Notes: a model not told the origin generated them from the sequence alone. A stretch of DNA of 64,000 nucleotides from Lunularia cruciata (GCA_948567375.1 OX419756.1:53546552-53610551), one strand, 5' to 3'; positions 43,677 to 56,572 are shown, counted from the stretch's first letter. Program-made: numbers and translations.

Positions 43677-46600
43677 TCACAAAACAACTTGCAGATCTTA
43701 AGATCAATGTAGTGCAACTATAGGAGAAGAGAGAGGTGGATTAGAATGTGGTAAGAGAGCCTAGGAGTTGTAGAAGCTATTTATATAGAGGATGCTAACC
43801 AACCAATAATTTCAATGAGAGAAATTGTTTTGGGTATGGAAGAAGAGGTCACATCCAAAGGAATTACCCAAATTCCACTTACCATGGAGGAAAAGGTTTA
43901 TGAGAGAGCCAATAGGGGGAAAGAGGGAGGCAATGAAACCCAAGTGGAATGTAATCCAAACAAAGGTAAGGGGATAACATCCATAGATATGGTTGAGAGA
44001 AAGTATGAGAAGGAGGAGTTCTCAAACTCCAAAGGACTTGATTTGGAGCTTTTGGCACAAGAGAATAAGAGAGGTTGGTTTGCAAAGGATGGACACACTT
44101 CTCAAGGATTTATTCCTAGCAAGGATGCTCCTATGACTACTAGAAGCATTTGCATTTGCATTTGCATTTGCACCTCAACACCATCAACAACAAATAATCC
44201 AAGGAAGAAGTTAAGGATGGATGATTTCTTGATCTCAAAGCAACAATGAAACTACAATAAGTTGGAGGATGTTGGTAGTCACAAGGCTAACATCATAGTG
44301 GGCTAGCTGATTGATTTTAATCCTACCTTGAGAAAGGAGCTTAGAGGTGGTTTGAGTTCTACAAGGAGCAAGAGGAAGAAGAAAGCAAAAGCTCCAATAT
44401 CAATGGAGATATTGGATGCCAAACCAACACCATGTGAAGCTTGTGAATATGCTTCCAAGATTGATGTGAGAGTGAATGGTCATAATATCAAGAATTCACT
44501 TGTTGATGGAGGATCTACAATGAATGCCATGTTAGAGAGGTTGATGAAGAAGTTGAGTATAATACCCTCAAGACCTTCAATATTTATAGTAAGTATGGCA
44601 AACAAACAACAAGTTTGACCAATAGAGGTGATGGATAAGGTGGTAGATTCAGTTATGGGAGTTCAAATCTCATAACTTTCTAGGTCTTGAAAGATTCTAG
44701 CTATGATTTACTTCTTGGAAGGCCATGGTTGAGAGCAGCACGCACAACTTATTGATGGTACAAAGAGTACTTGAAGATTGGGCAATCAAACCATAGATTC
44801 ATAGTTCTTGTGACTAACACCACCAACACTTCACATTCAAATACACCATCTTTTGATTATAAGGAATCAATTTCAAAAGAAAGAGCTTCAGGTGTGGACA
44901 CAAGCATGGAGGAAGAGACTTCTATGGAGGGGGATGTGGATGAATCTGAATCTGAATCTGATTTAGATGTGTATCCCTTGTGTGCTATGGATTTTGCACC
45001 TAAGCCAAAGGTTGTGAAGGACCTAGATAAATCACCACTGACATTTGAGGAGATAGAGAGGAGGTTATCTACATTCAAGTATGTTCCAAATGTTACCAAG
45101 GAGGAGAAGGTGAGATTTGAGTAGATTTTCCACAAGTTCATCTATGTGTTTGCTTTCAGTTATAAGGATCTGAAGGAAGTCACCTTGGAGGAGCACAAGA
45201 TAAAGGTAGAGTCACATGCAAGGCAAGTCTGCCAAAAGCAATGTTGCATTAGTCCACCAATAGCTTTGATTGTGAACGAGGAGATTGATAAGCTCAAGAA
45301 AGCTAGATTTATCTTGGAGGCGGAGAATTCAAAATGTGTGTCTCCAATTATGATTGTGAGGAAAAAGATTGGCAAGATTTGGGTATGTGTGGATTACAAG
45401 AAGCTCAATGTTGTTACTAAGAAGTACTATTACCCTTTGTCATTCATTGATTAGATCTTGGAAGAGGTTGCAAGTCATGAGAGGTATAATTTTGGAGATG
45501 GTTATAATAGATATAACCAAATCAAGATTGCATCAGAGCATCAACAACTCACCACCTTCACCACACCTTGAGACTTATGCTTTCAAAGTCATGTATTTTG
45601 GTCTTTAAAATACTCTAACTACATTCCAACAGTTCATGAACAAGGTATTTGAACATTTCATTAGGAAATTTGTAAGAGACTTCATTGATGACTTTTGTGT
45701 CTATGGGAGTAAGGAGGAGCACTTTGAGCACCTTATCAAGGGCTTGCAATGCTTGGATGAAGCAAATGCATCACTCAACCCAAAGAACTACATTTTTGTT
45801 TGTGAAAAAGGTCTACTTTTGGGGCACATCAACTCCAAGGATGGAATAGCAGTTGATCTTGAGAAGGTGAGGAAAATCTCAAACCTTCCATTCCCTTCAA
45901 GCTTGACAAAGTTGTGCCAATTCTTGGGGATGGTTGGGTACTATAGGAGGTTAATCTTTTCATTTTCCAATAAGGCTTATGCATTAGACATCTACATGAA
46001 GAAGGATGTAAAGTATATGGTGATTTTGGAAGACAAGGAGGATCTCAAAGTTGTGGAGGAGCTCAAATAATCTCTTGTTGTAGCTCCAATTCTTGCTAAA
46101 CCTGATTGGATAAAGCCATTCATCCTCTACACTAACGCTTCCAATATAGCTATAGAACGCACTCTTTTTCAATTAAACCAAGTTAGGCATGATCATCCAA
46201 TAGCTTATGCTAGTAGATAGATGGTTTTAGTAGATGAGAACTACTTAGTCACGGAAAAAGAAGGGTTGGCAATGATCATTGGTCTCAAGAAGTTTAGACA
46301 TTACTTGATTGGAGGGAAAGCTACCATTACCACATATCATAAGGCTTTGATGTACATCTTCAATAAGCCTAATGTTGAAGAGAGGCTAGCAAGGTGGATG
46401 ATACTCTTGTCTAATTATGACTACAACATTGAAGATAGGCCAGGCAAAAACATACAAATGCTGATTTGTTATCTAGGGTCTATGATCTTGATGGAGTTGA
46501 ACCAATGGATGATTCCTTCTTGGATTAGGAGCTCATGGTTATCTTAATCATTCAAGAGGTTCCAATAGAGTACAAGGAGATTGTGGACTTTATTACAAGA

Positions 46601-47815
46601 TGTAACCATCTAGAAGGGATGCATGCAAGGGAGAGGAAGGCACTTGCATCAAGATCTAGACCTTACACAATGGTGGAAGATATTCTTTTTCACCAAGGAG
46701 TAGATGATCTACTTCAAAGAGCAGTTGGTAAGGAGGAGTCTATCTTACTCATAAAGGAGTTTCATGAAGGTTTAGTGTTGTGGGGGATACTTTGCAAGAA
46801 AGTGATTGCTTTCAAGATTCTAGATGCAGGTTACCATTGGAGGGGGATTTTCAAGGATTATCTTGATTATTGCAAACACTTGTCATGTTGGTCAAGATTT
46901 TGCTAGAAAGTCTACTTCCACTCCCCCTCTTAGATCAATTCCATTGTTAGGACCTTTTGAGAAGTGGGGAATTGACTTTGTAGGTCCTCTCAATAGAATC
47001 CCAAGGAACAATTGGTACATTGTGGTAGTTATCAATTACCTTACCAAGTGGAATGAGACTAGACCATTGAAGGACAAGAATGAAGATGAAGTTGGTAGAT
47101 TTCTTTATGAACGCATCATCATTAGATTTGGATGACCTTTGGAGTTGGTTTTTGATAGAGGAGGAGATTTTACAAGGAGCATCACTACAGCCATGCTATC
47201 ACACATGCTAAAATTTCTCTATCGCACATAGAGTAACTAAATCCTATAAGCAAAATTCCAATGGCTTGGCAGAGAATACCAATCAGACCATGATGTTAGC
47301 CAAAGACGCAAAAATGGAGAGGGATAAACATCATTGGGATAAGAAGATTCATGCAATATTGTGGGAGTATAGGATAATCATGAACATTTCCATCGTATAT
47401 TCTCTATTTCATATAGTATATGGTATTAAGTCCACCTTACCTATTCACTTTGATCTTCTTACCCTCCAAAGCATTCATAAGGTAGTAAAGAAAGCACAAG
47501 GAGGCTATGTAGAGAAGTCAAGGAAGGATCAACTGATGGAATTGAAGGAGGCAAGAGCGGTTGTTATGGTTCAAGTAGAGCAAACCAAAGGTAACAAAAG
47601 GAGAACTATGACAAGAGGCAAGGCAAGAAGAAGGTGGAGTCCTTCAAAGAAGGTGATTGAGTAATGTTGTCTGATTCCATTTGATTCAAGAGAGTGCAAA
47701 CAAAGTTTTTGCCTAAGTACTTTGGACCTCTCATAGTAGAGAGGGTGTGGGGTAATTACACCTACGATCTCAAGGAGTTGGGAGGAAGACACTTTGATAA
47801 GATTTAACCATGATA
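43677..47815 (+). pseudogene. A2 gag C-terminus, protease, RT, RNase H and integrase
   Basis: Collinear with A1 from residue ~235. Readable: knuckle remnant CFGYGRRGHIQRNY-like (~43825-43870), protease LVDGGSTMNAMLERL (~44500), RT PPIALIVNEEIDKLKKARF and DFIDDFCVYG (45680-45710), RNase H EGLAMIIGLKKFRHYL (46260-46310), integrase WGIDFVGPLNRIPRNN (~46965-47010), and the second catalytic region altered to VFDRGGDF (~47145). Internal stops and frameshifts are frequent, for example after FSYKDLKE, at 45452 and at 46060. Confidence 0.9.
44146..44171 (+). repeat. GCATTT hexamer expansion in A2 gag
   Basis: About four GCATTT units replace the single GCACTC-type sequence found in A1 before TCAACACCATC. 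In frame it gives an alternating Ile-Cys run (ICICICIC). Confidence 0.85.
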
Positions 47816-47889
47816 AGTTGAAGATGTTTCATAAAAAGTAGAGAGACTTTCACTCCAAGGATGAAGTGAAATCATAGTCCGGGGATAAA

Positions 47890-48152
47890 TGTAACACTCA
47901 TTTGTGCATGTATGTGCTATTTTGATATTTAGTTTGGCATTACAAGTACTTCAGAAATATTATTTATATAGAGATGAAGGATGGTTCTATTTTAGTCATG
48001 ATTAGCTAAAATTAGTCATAGCTAAGATAGACGGGACCTTACTTTAGAGAAAGTGGAAAAGATGAGCACCACTATTTTGGATTCTGGTGTATTGACTTGG
48101 TATTATTCCTTGATGTATAGCTTGGAGGAAAGAGTTGAGAACTCTTGGACTG
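47890..48152 (+). mobile_element. A2 3' LTR, truncated
   Basis: It begins TGTAACACTC after the polypurine tract TCCGGGGATAAA (47878-47889). The match to the A1 LTR ends at GAGTTGAGAACTCTTGG (~48150), leaving about 263 of ~680 bp. Confidence 0.85.
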
Positions 48153-48894
48153 CAATATCAATAGCTAGAAAGATGATCTAGAGATGAAATTTGGTTTGGT
48201 AACATTTGTAAGGATGTTATACATGAAGGACTTAGTAGATAAGCTAGAGGTATGACCAAAAGAGTACTTCTACTAATAGGCTAGAAACCAAAACATGATT
48301 TGAAACTTTAGAATCAATAGCTAAGCATATGATCTAGAGGTGAAACTTGGGGTGGTGACATCTGGAAGAATGTTACACATGATGGAGAACTTAGATTAGA
48401 TAGAGATATCACCAAATAGCACTTTCTTCTAATAGTTCAGAAGCTTAAAATAGCCTGAAAACTTTAAAGCCATTTTTGGAGGCCTAAATAGATGAATTAG
48501 GCCTTGAAAATGGACTAATTGCCCCCTAAAGGAAGATAGGATTGTTTTCTTCTCCCTCCCATGATTTATCTCATCAAGAGCTTTCCAATGGTACATTTCC
48601 CATGCAATTTTGAGCTTACTACAAGAAGATTCCATAAAATTTCCTTTGGTCAAACCCATTTGACCAACTAGATAGGACAAGGCCTGACATGTCACCCATC
48701 CAAAAAACTAATCCAAGGATGAAGCTTACTGATAGGTCACCAATTCACGTATCTGATCCAACGATGGAGATTCCTTTGAGAGGATCCTCTTTGCTATATA
48801 ATAAAGAGAAGGTGCTCCTTCGGGGCATCGGAGGATTGAGTGTGAAATTTTTGTTTTCTCTCTTGAAGAGTTCTCTTGTCCTTAGACTAGTACA
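48153..48894 (+). mobile_element. LTR fragment of a further family, with internal duplication
   Basis: This sequence is unrelated to A, B or C. It ends CTAGTACA at 48894, directly before a Met-tRNA-like primer site. TATATAATAAAGAG near 48798-48811 is a candidate TATA box. 48155-48290 and 48310-48447 are two diverged ~140-bp tandem copies (AATAGCTAGAAAGATGATCT against AATAGCTAAGCATATGATCT). The left end is undefined because the A2 truncation abuts it. Confidence 0.45.
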
Positions 48895-48895
48895 A

Positions 48896-48907
48896 TAGTA
48901 TTAGAGC
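48896..48907 (+). promoter_or_regulatory. Primer-binding site, initiator Met tRNA type
   Basis: TAGTATTAGAGC matches the common plant site TGGTATCAGAGC at 10 of 12 bases; both differences are G-to-A or C-to-T. An ATG-headed gag-like start (MENIVQLLDLGRALENK) follows at ~48979 but breaks soon. 48908-49172 holds only this remnant. Confidence 0.5.
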
Positions 48908-49172
48908 AAGTGTTTTAATCCAAGAGAGTGGATCACCCATCTTGGAGGAGCACGAGCTACTAAAACAGAGAAATTTGAGATGGAGAACATAGTGCAATTG
49001 TTAGATTTGGGAAGGGCTTTAGAGAACAAACAGGATGGATGCACTGGGAGGACAATTTCCAGCACCTAGCTTCCCATTCTTGAATCCATTCCACATCAAG
49101 ATTATGGACATCCAGCTTGAGCAAATGAGAGTATTGCTAGTTTATCATGTTGGAGTAGAATTCATGGATATA

Positions 49173-52100
49173 TGTGACAACCCGGCAAATATCACTTTTG
49201 CGGTAATCGGGTAAGTAAAGTTCGTTCACGTAGAGCTACAAGTCAGAAATTTCCAAATAAGAAGTCAAATAGTAACATGTAGTTCTTCTTGGTCACGTCT
49301 TTAACCTCTCAAGTAGAAACCACACCCAAAAGAGAGTAACAAGCACTGATTCGTAGTCTTGTCATGAATTTCACACTCCTTAATCACAACTCCATCAAAT
49401 CTTTCCAAACAATCTTGATTGTGATGATTCAGGCTCTCCCACAAATGGCACTTCATTGCAAAATGACTTTGCCTCAGAATTGTGTTCCACCCCTCCACTG
49501 AAGGCACAACTTCCTCAATCAAAATTGCTTCACATCAACCTTGCACTGCACTCACAAATGCTGAATACTACCAACACTAGAATTCCTCTCAGATCTGTCA
49601 AGGCATTGCTTCAATTGCACTTCACTCAGGATCAAACACACAGAATGAAGATCAAGGCTGTGGAATCCAACATCCAACAAGCACACTGACTTGCACTTCA
49701 AATTTCTTCAAACACTCACACACAAACACAAACACAAAGTTGATACTTGGAATCAAGCTCAAGCAACGAGCACTGCTTCACAACACTTTGTTTTATCTAT
49801 TCTCAGAAATTATGAGCACTGAACAACAATTCTTTGCAAATGCCACTCTTTAAAAGTGAAGCAATTGACAATTCTAACAACTATACCGTTCTATAACAAC
49901 TCTTCTAACCTACAGATCCAAAATGACAATGCACCTCTTCATATCTGCCTCTTCAAATCTCAAAACTGTTACTACTCCGATCCGATGTCTACTTCTTCCT
50001 TGGCTTTCAAACCCAAACCCGAAGTAAATTTACTTCCTACTACTCTGTCTTTGGGTTTCACATCTTCTACTTCTTCTACCAGATCCAACAATTCTCTTTC
50101 CTGATCTGAAATTGCACTAGTGGGTAATCTATCTAACTCTTCATCTCTCAACCCACTCTTCTCCAATGTCTCCATCTCTAACTCCGAAGACATTTGCACT
50201 CCTATGTTATCTACTTCGGGTTTTGCTTTGACATCTTTCCGAAGTTTATCTATCTCTATTTTCACTAAATCTAATCTTATCGCAATATTGTCTTCTACTT
50301 CTAATATCTTCTTGTCTACACGAGTTCTTAAACTGATCAACAAGGCATTCAAATCAGTATCTTTTGCCTGTCTTTGCCTCATCTCCTGCACCAACAACTT
50401 CAACTTGTGTAGCCTCGTTTCTTCAATTTCAATGCTGGCCTTTGTACTCAACATCACGTTCATTATGAGGACTATCTTCTTCAACGGCTCCAATCGCATC
50501 TTCCTCTATCGCTCTCAATCTGCAAGCCAATCCTCCCTATACATTGCCAATTCCGCTTTGAACTCAGCTTTCACCGTCTCCTTCTCCTTCTCCTTCTCCT
50601 TCTCCTTCTCCTTCTGTACAACTTTCTCCTCCTGATTACGAAGTAACTCTCGTAATCTCTCTTCTTCCTTATACCGTGCTGCCAACTCTCTTTGCCAGAG
50701 TTGCTTCTTCTCCTCTACGCTCTCGATCATCCTATTGAGCTCTTGATCCTTTGCTGCTACTCTCACCATAGCATGGATAAGTTCTACCCTTGAATCAACA
50801 AATTGCTGCTTCAAAATCTCGTACTCTACTTCTTGTCTCTCCCTTGCTATGTCACTCTTCTTAACCAGATCTTCTCGATAGCTCACTTCTCTCCTTAGGT
50901 CTTCAATTACCTGAGTCCTCACTACTGCCTCCGCTCGTAGTACTTCCCTTTACTCCTCGCCTCGGGTTATACTCTTCTTCAACTCTGAGTTCTCTTCTTC
51001 TAATCTTGATAACACCTGCAAGACAGTCTTCACCTCTAGACAAGTCGACTGCATTTCCTTCTTCTTGTGCTCTAACTTCACCAATAGAGGACACACTACC
51101 TCCCGCAAGTACTCTACTCCATCGCTCAGGGTTACCTCTTCTTGCATAGCAACTTCTCTTTGCACTTCTTGTTCATCCAATACTTGCCTTCTTCTTTGCA
51201 GTCTTTGTATCGGCACTGATGCCTTGCTCCCCAAGCTTTCATTCACCTCTTCTTTCAAATTACTTGGACCTGCATCACACTTCGCCTAGCGTCTCAAGCA
51301 AACTCCCCTCTGAACTGCGATCTTTTTCTCTTCTGCCTTGGGTACTTCATCTTCCAACTTCGTGGTGTCCTCGGTTTTGATCTCTGCTTGCACTTCTTCT
51401 TCTTCCTCTGCTGCAGGTGGCACTGATGTCATTTCTCCACCCTCATCATTGTTGCTACTTGTATCTCCACTCTGCAGCGTTAGCTCAGGCTCCTCCTCGT
51501 GTTCCAAATCTTCAGACTTGCACTTGGCTTCAGCTTCTGAGTCTTCATCTTCCAACTCAATCACCACCATGCCTTGCCTCAGGTTTCCTCTCCTGGTCTT
51601 CTGAGGTTTTGTCGTATCTTTGGCTTTGCCCTGCCGACTTCTCTTCTTCAATTTTGGAGTACTCACTTCTATCTCCACATTCTTCCCCGTCTTCTTGTAG
51701 TACTCGTCGGTGCTCCTGATTTGTAGGATGTACTATTGCTCCTCTATGCTGACTTCCTTTCTCAAATCAGGATGGAAATGTGACACCATCCGAGTTTGCT
51801 CTGCCAAGTTCAGCAAATGCAACTCAAGGTAGAAATGAGCTGCAAATGGCACGATGTAATGTCAAGGCAATTTATCCTACATATTCCACACCATTTGTTG
51901 CGTCCTCACATGCAAACACCTTGCCCAATTAATTGGTTCTCTTGCAAACAATTTGTGAAAGAACACCGCTTGGTGTTTCATCACATAGGTTGTTCTCTCT
52001 GGCTTGAGGATTGCCATCAGAGCACTCACAATTCCTCTCTTGACAGGGTCTTTGTAACTCTCAACTTTGTTCCCATTCTTTGTCCGCTTTGACAAGAATG

Positions 52101-52977
52101 CATCTCTCACTTCTTGGGTTTCTTGGGCTATCTCCCTTCCCCAAGAATGTGGCCCCCTGCTCCGAGCCTGCTTCCTTCGTGAGTACAAATCTCCAATCTG
52201 ACTCTGTCCAGCAAGCCGGATTTCCTCTCTTCCCTTCTTCCTTGAGTCCATCGAGACACTTGCTCTCGATGATCTTTGTCATGAAACCTGGAAAACTCAC
52301 GTTCCAGTTCTACACCAAGAAGGTGATCCAAAGTAGGCTCAAGACTTTGATCCTCGCAATCACATCTAACCTCCAAATCGCATGATTTCTCACTGCAAAT
52401 TTGGAGTACTTCTTTCCTCCTCCCATCTCTCCTGCTTTCTCACTGTCTCTCGGTTTCACTCTTGCAGCTTCTCCCTTACACACTAGCGTGTTTCCAACTC
52501 TATTTCCCTTCCCACGGCGGACCTGTAGGACAACTTCTCATCAGCAAAGGAAAATTACTTGACATTGCTTTGTTGCGAGTTTGATTTTTATAGAGTTGCG
52601 CTTTCTTTGTCTTTCTTCACTTCAAGTTTCTACCAAGAAATCACACCTCATGCATGCACCTGTCACTGTCAATCAAACTTTGCGCGTATGGGCCGCCAGT
52701 TTTTGAACGGTCCTTTCCTGAATTTCTTGCCCCAATGAAAGGTTGTTAGACAGACTTTGCCTTGAGTTGAGCTCCCCCCGATATGAAGACTCCTTACTTT
52801 GGGTTGTTTGCTGACAAGGCATTTTTGACAAGACTTTGCCTTATGACCTGAAGTCACTTTACTTTGGGTTTCATCCCGAAGACTCTTTTCTTTGCCTTCT
52901 TTGGCCATACATGCGCAATCCGACTTCTCTATACACTTCTTCTTCTCTATTTTGAAAAAAAAAATGTGGGCACCACA
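49173..52977 (-). mobile_element. B1 3' LTR (family B)
   Basis: 3,805 bp with ends TGTGACAACCC and GGGCACCACA. It is followed at 52978 by family B internal sequence, so it is the 3' LTR of a minus-strand element rather than a solo LTR. The left flank is ATATA (49168-49172). Confidence 0.88.
49972..52565 (-). pseudogene. Family B LTR-encoded ORF in B1
   Basis: ATG at 52563-52565 (MSSNFPLL); the stop at 49972 lies 799 bp from the LTR end. In order: a frameshifted N-terminus, the conserved block with ETQEVRDAFLSKRTKNGNKV and HQAVFFHKLFAREPINWARC (51877-52251), a basic stretch KLKKRSRQGKAKDTTKPQK followed by acidic sequence (51286-51678), then an almost continuous coiled coil in three long open pieces (50950-51258, 50515-50922, 49972-50499). 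The coiled coil contains a run of five Glu-Lys pairs where the copy at 40683-43259 has three. A TATA box lies at 52585-52592. Four or five frameshifts or stops are present. Confidence 0.75.
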
Positions 52978-53312
52978 TACCTCCTCCGTCAAATGTGAGC
53001 GTCCCCGCAAACATAGACCTCGGGTGTCTTAGAGACTTCCGAGTCTATGGTCCAATATCTCCGAACTCTCCACCCATTTACTCAAGTGGCAAAAAGATTA
53101 CCTTCCAAGACTACAAGCTGCATGGACCCATTTTTGTCAAGATGAAGAACTCAATAGGGACCCATCCATCTCAAATGCAACTTGCTTGGAAAAAATATTT
53201 GGCGATTGTCATATAACAAAACCAAATCTCCTTCACGTATAGCTACAGGCTTGATTTTCTTATCATGCATGACTTTCCTCTTTGCTTGTACTTCTTTTGT
53301 GGTTTGCATTGC
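52978..53312 (-). pseudogene. B1 integrase C-terminus and polypurine region
   Basis: The 3' end of B1 pol: IREGDLVLLYDNRQIFFPSK, NGWRVRRYWTIDSEVSKT-like sequence, and a stop just before the polypurine tract next to 52977. At 53312/53313 the sequence is interrupted by B2 at the point where intact copies read TTTGCATTGC|ATCGTCTC. The rest of B1 should lie beyond 64000. Confidence 0.85.
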
Positions 53313-54106
53313 TGTGACAACCCGGCAAATATCACTTTTGCGGTAATTGGGTAAGTAAAGTTCGTTCCCGTAGAGATACAAGTCAGAATTGGTCAAATAC
53401 AAAGCAAAGTAACAATTTCAGTTCTTCTTGAGTTCTTCTTTAGTCTCTTGGGTAGAAACCAAACCCAGAAGAGAGTAACAAGCACTAACTCATAGTCTTG
53501 TCACAAATTCACACTCCTTAATCACAAATCCTTCAATTCTTTCCAAACAATCTTGATTGTGATGATTTAGGCTCTCCCGAAAACGGCACTTCACTGCAAA
53601 ACGACTTTGCCTCAGAATTGTGTTCCACCCCTCCACTGAAGGCACAACTTCCTCGATCAAAATTGCTTCACATCAACTTTGCACTGCACTCACAAATGCA
53701 CAATACTACAAATACTACAATTCCTCTCAGATCTGTCAAGGCATTGCTTCGATTGCACTTCACTCAGGATCAAACACACAGAATGAAGATAAAGGCTGTG
53801 GAATCCAACATCCAACAAGCACTTTGACTTGCACTTTGAATTTCTTCAAACACTCACAACCATAGACACAAAGTTGATACTCAGAATCAAGCTCAAGCGA
53901 CAAGCATTGCTGCACAACACTTTGCTTTATCTATTCTCAGAAATTATGAGCACTGAACAACAATTTCATGGAAATGCCATTCTTAAATAGTGAAGCAATC
54001 GACAGTTCTAACAACTACACCGTTTCTACAACAACTATTCTAACCTGCAGATCCAAAATGACAATGCACCTCTTCATATCTGCCCCTTCAAATCTCAAAT
54101 CTGTTA

Positions 54107-56553
54107 TTACTCCGATCCAATGTCTACTTCTTCTTGATCAAGCAATTCTCTTTCCTGATCTGTAATTCCACTAGTGGGTAATCTTTCTAACTCCTTATCT
54201 CCTGACCTACTCTTCTCTAATGTCTCTGATGGCAACTCCAAAGACATTTGCACTCCTATGTTATCTACTTCAGGTTTTGCTTTAATATCCCTTTGAATTT
54301 TTTCTAGCTCTACTTTCACTAAGTCTAATTTAATGGAAATGTTATCCTCTACCTCCAAAACCTTTCTATCTACACGAGCTCTTAATTTTATTAACAAGGC
54401 GTTCATCTCAGTGTCCTTCGCTTGTCTCCGCCTCGTCTCCTGCACCAACAACTTCAACTCGTGTAGTCACGCTTCTTCAATTCCAATGCTGGCCTTTGTA
54501 CTTAACATCACATTTACTCTGAGGACTATCTCCTGCAATGGCTCCAATCTTGTCTTCCTTTCTCGTTCCCGATCTGCAAGCCATTCCTCTCTGTACATCA
54601 CCAATTCTTCCTCAAATTCGGCTTTCACCGACTCCTTCTCCTTCTCTTTTTGGACAACCTTCTCTTCTTGATTACGAAGTTACTCTTGTAATCTCTCTTC
54701 TTCTCTATATCTCGCAGCCAACTCTTGTTGCCAAAGTTGCTTCTTCTCCTCCATACTCTCCATCACTCTATCGAGCTCTTGATCCTTTGCTGCTACCCTC
54801 GCCATAGCATGAATAAGCTCTACCCTTGAATCAGCAAACTGCTGCTTCAAGACTTCATATTCAGCTACATGTCTCTCTCTTGCGATATCACTCTTCCTTG
54901 CAAGATCCTCTCGATAGCTCACTTCCCTCTTCAGGTCTTCAATTACCTAACTTCTCTCTACTGCCTCCACTCGCAGTACTTCTCTCTCCTCCTCACCTCG
55001 GGTTACACTCCTCTTCAACTCCGAGTTCTCTTCTTCTAATCTTGCTACCACCTGCAATACCGTCTTTACCTCGGGACAAGTCGACTGCATCTCCTTCTTC
55101 TTCTACTCCAACTTCACCAACAGCAGGCACACTACTTCTTGCAGGTACTCCACTCCATCACTGGCAACTTCTTCCTCCCACGAAGTGGTCTCTCTTTTCT
55201 CCTCGTGTTCTCCTGATACTCGCCTTCTTCTCTGGAGTCTTTGTATCACTCACTTCGTCCCACCTCACACTTTGCCTTACATCGCGAGCAAACTCCTAGC
55301 TGCACTGCGATCTTCTTCTCCTCTGGCACCGGTACTTTGTCTTCCAGCGCTGTATTGTCTTTGGCTTCTACCTCGGCTTGCACTTCTTCTTCGTATTCTT
55401 CAGCCACTGGCGCCGAGGTCATCTCTCCACCGTCCTCACTATCACTCCTTGTATCTCTACTTTGTAGTGTTTGCTTAGGTTCTTCCTCATGTTCTGAGTC
55501 CTCCGTCTTGAGCTCGGCCTCGCCTTCTGAGTCTTCATCTTTTGACTCAATTACCACCATTCCTCGCCTTGGGTTACTTCTCTGCATCTTCCGAGGTTTC
55601 TTGTTTTCTTTGGCTTTTGCTTGCCGAGTCCTCTTCTTTGTTGGAGTACTCACTACGACCTCCACATTTTTCCCTGTTTTCACATAGTAGTCGTCCGTGC
55701 TCCGGATTTGGAGAATGTATTGCTGCTCCTTGACATCAACCTCCTTTCGCACATCAGGATGGAAGTGCGACACCATTTGATTCTCCTCCGCCGAGTTTAG
55801 CAAATTGAGCACGAGGTAGAAGTGCGCTGCAAACGGCACAATGTAATGTGGAGGCGACTTATCCCGTAGATTCCACACCATCTGCCTCGTTCTCCCGTGA
55901 AAACACCTTGCCCAATTAATTGGTTCTCCTGCAAACAATTTATGAAAGAACACCGCTTGGTGTTTCATCACATATGTTGTTCTCTCCGGCTTCAGGATTG
56001 CCATCAAAGCACTCACAATTCCTCTCTTGACAGGGTCTTTGTAACTTTCTACCTTGTACCCATTCTTTGTTCTCTTCGACAAGAAGGCATCTCTCACCTC
56101 CTGAGTTTCTTGGGCTATCTCTCCTTTTCCCAAGAACATGGCTCCTTGCTCCAAGCCCGCCTCCTTCCCGAGTATGAGTCTCCAATCCGACTCTGTCCAG
56201 CAAGCCAGATTTCCTCTCTTCCCTTCCTCCTTGGGTCCATTGAGACACTTACTCTCAATGATCTCTATCATGAATCCTAGAAAACTTACGTTCCAGTTCC
56301 ATGCCATAAAGGTGATTTGAAGTCAGCTCAAGACTTCCATCCTTGCTACTACATCTAATCTCCGAATTGCATGATTTCTCACTACGGATTTGGAGTTCTT
56401 CTTCCCTCCTCCCATCTCTTCTGCTTTCTCACTTTCTCTCAATTTCACTCTCGTGACTTGTTCCTTACGCACTAACACGAGCCCAACTCTATTTCCCTTT
56501 CCAAGATCACCTGCAAGACGACTCCTCAACGGCAAAGGAAAATTGCTCAACAT
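54107..56553 (-). pseudogene. Family B LTR-encoded ORF in the B2 3' LTR (best preserved copy)
   Basis: About 815 codons from ATG 56551-56553 (MLSNFPLPLRSRLAG) to the stop at 54107. Layout: basic N-terminus with MGGGKKNSKSVVRNHAIRR; a conserved block with MAWNWNVSFLGFMIEII, WTESDWRLILGKEA, ETQEVRDAFLSKRTKNGYKV, HQAVFFHKLFAGEPINWARC and PPHYIVPFAAHFYLVLNLL, open from 56307 to 55246 (353 codons); an NLS-like KKRTRQAKAKENKKPRK; a strongly acidic region; a Cys cluster CSRCKAKC; and a coiled coil (~54460-54930, with ELDRVMESMEEKKQLWQQEL). The N-terminal block loosely recalls the uncharacterised plant transposon-associated families seen next to other plant elements, but I cannot name a domain. A stop near 56323 and further breaks at ~55246, 54680 and 54470 inactivate this copy. 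Function unknown. Confidence 0.75.
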
Positions 56554-56572
56554 TTTGTTGTTGCTGTTTTGA

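Larger units (their letters stand above)
36978..48152 (+). mobile_element. A2: decayed family A element carrying a B solo LTR
   Basis: The order LTR (36978-37663), ORF0 remnant, gag, PR, RT, RH, IN and a truncated 3' LTR (47890-48152) is the same as in A1. Coding sequence is collinear with A1 but broken by many stops and indels, and the gag start codon is ATA (39193-39195). The insertion at 39886-43671 splits gag. The 3' LTR is cut after ~260 bp, so there is no right target duplication. Confidence 0.9.
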
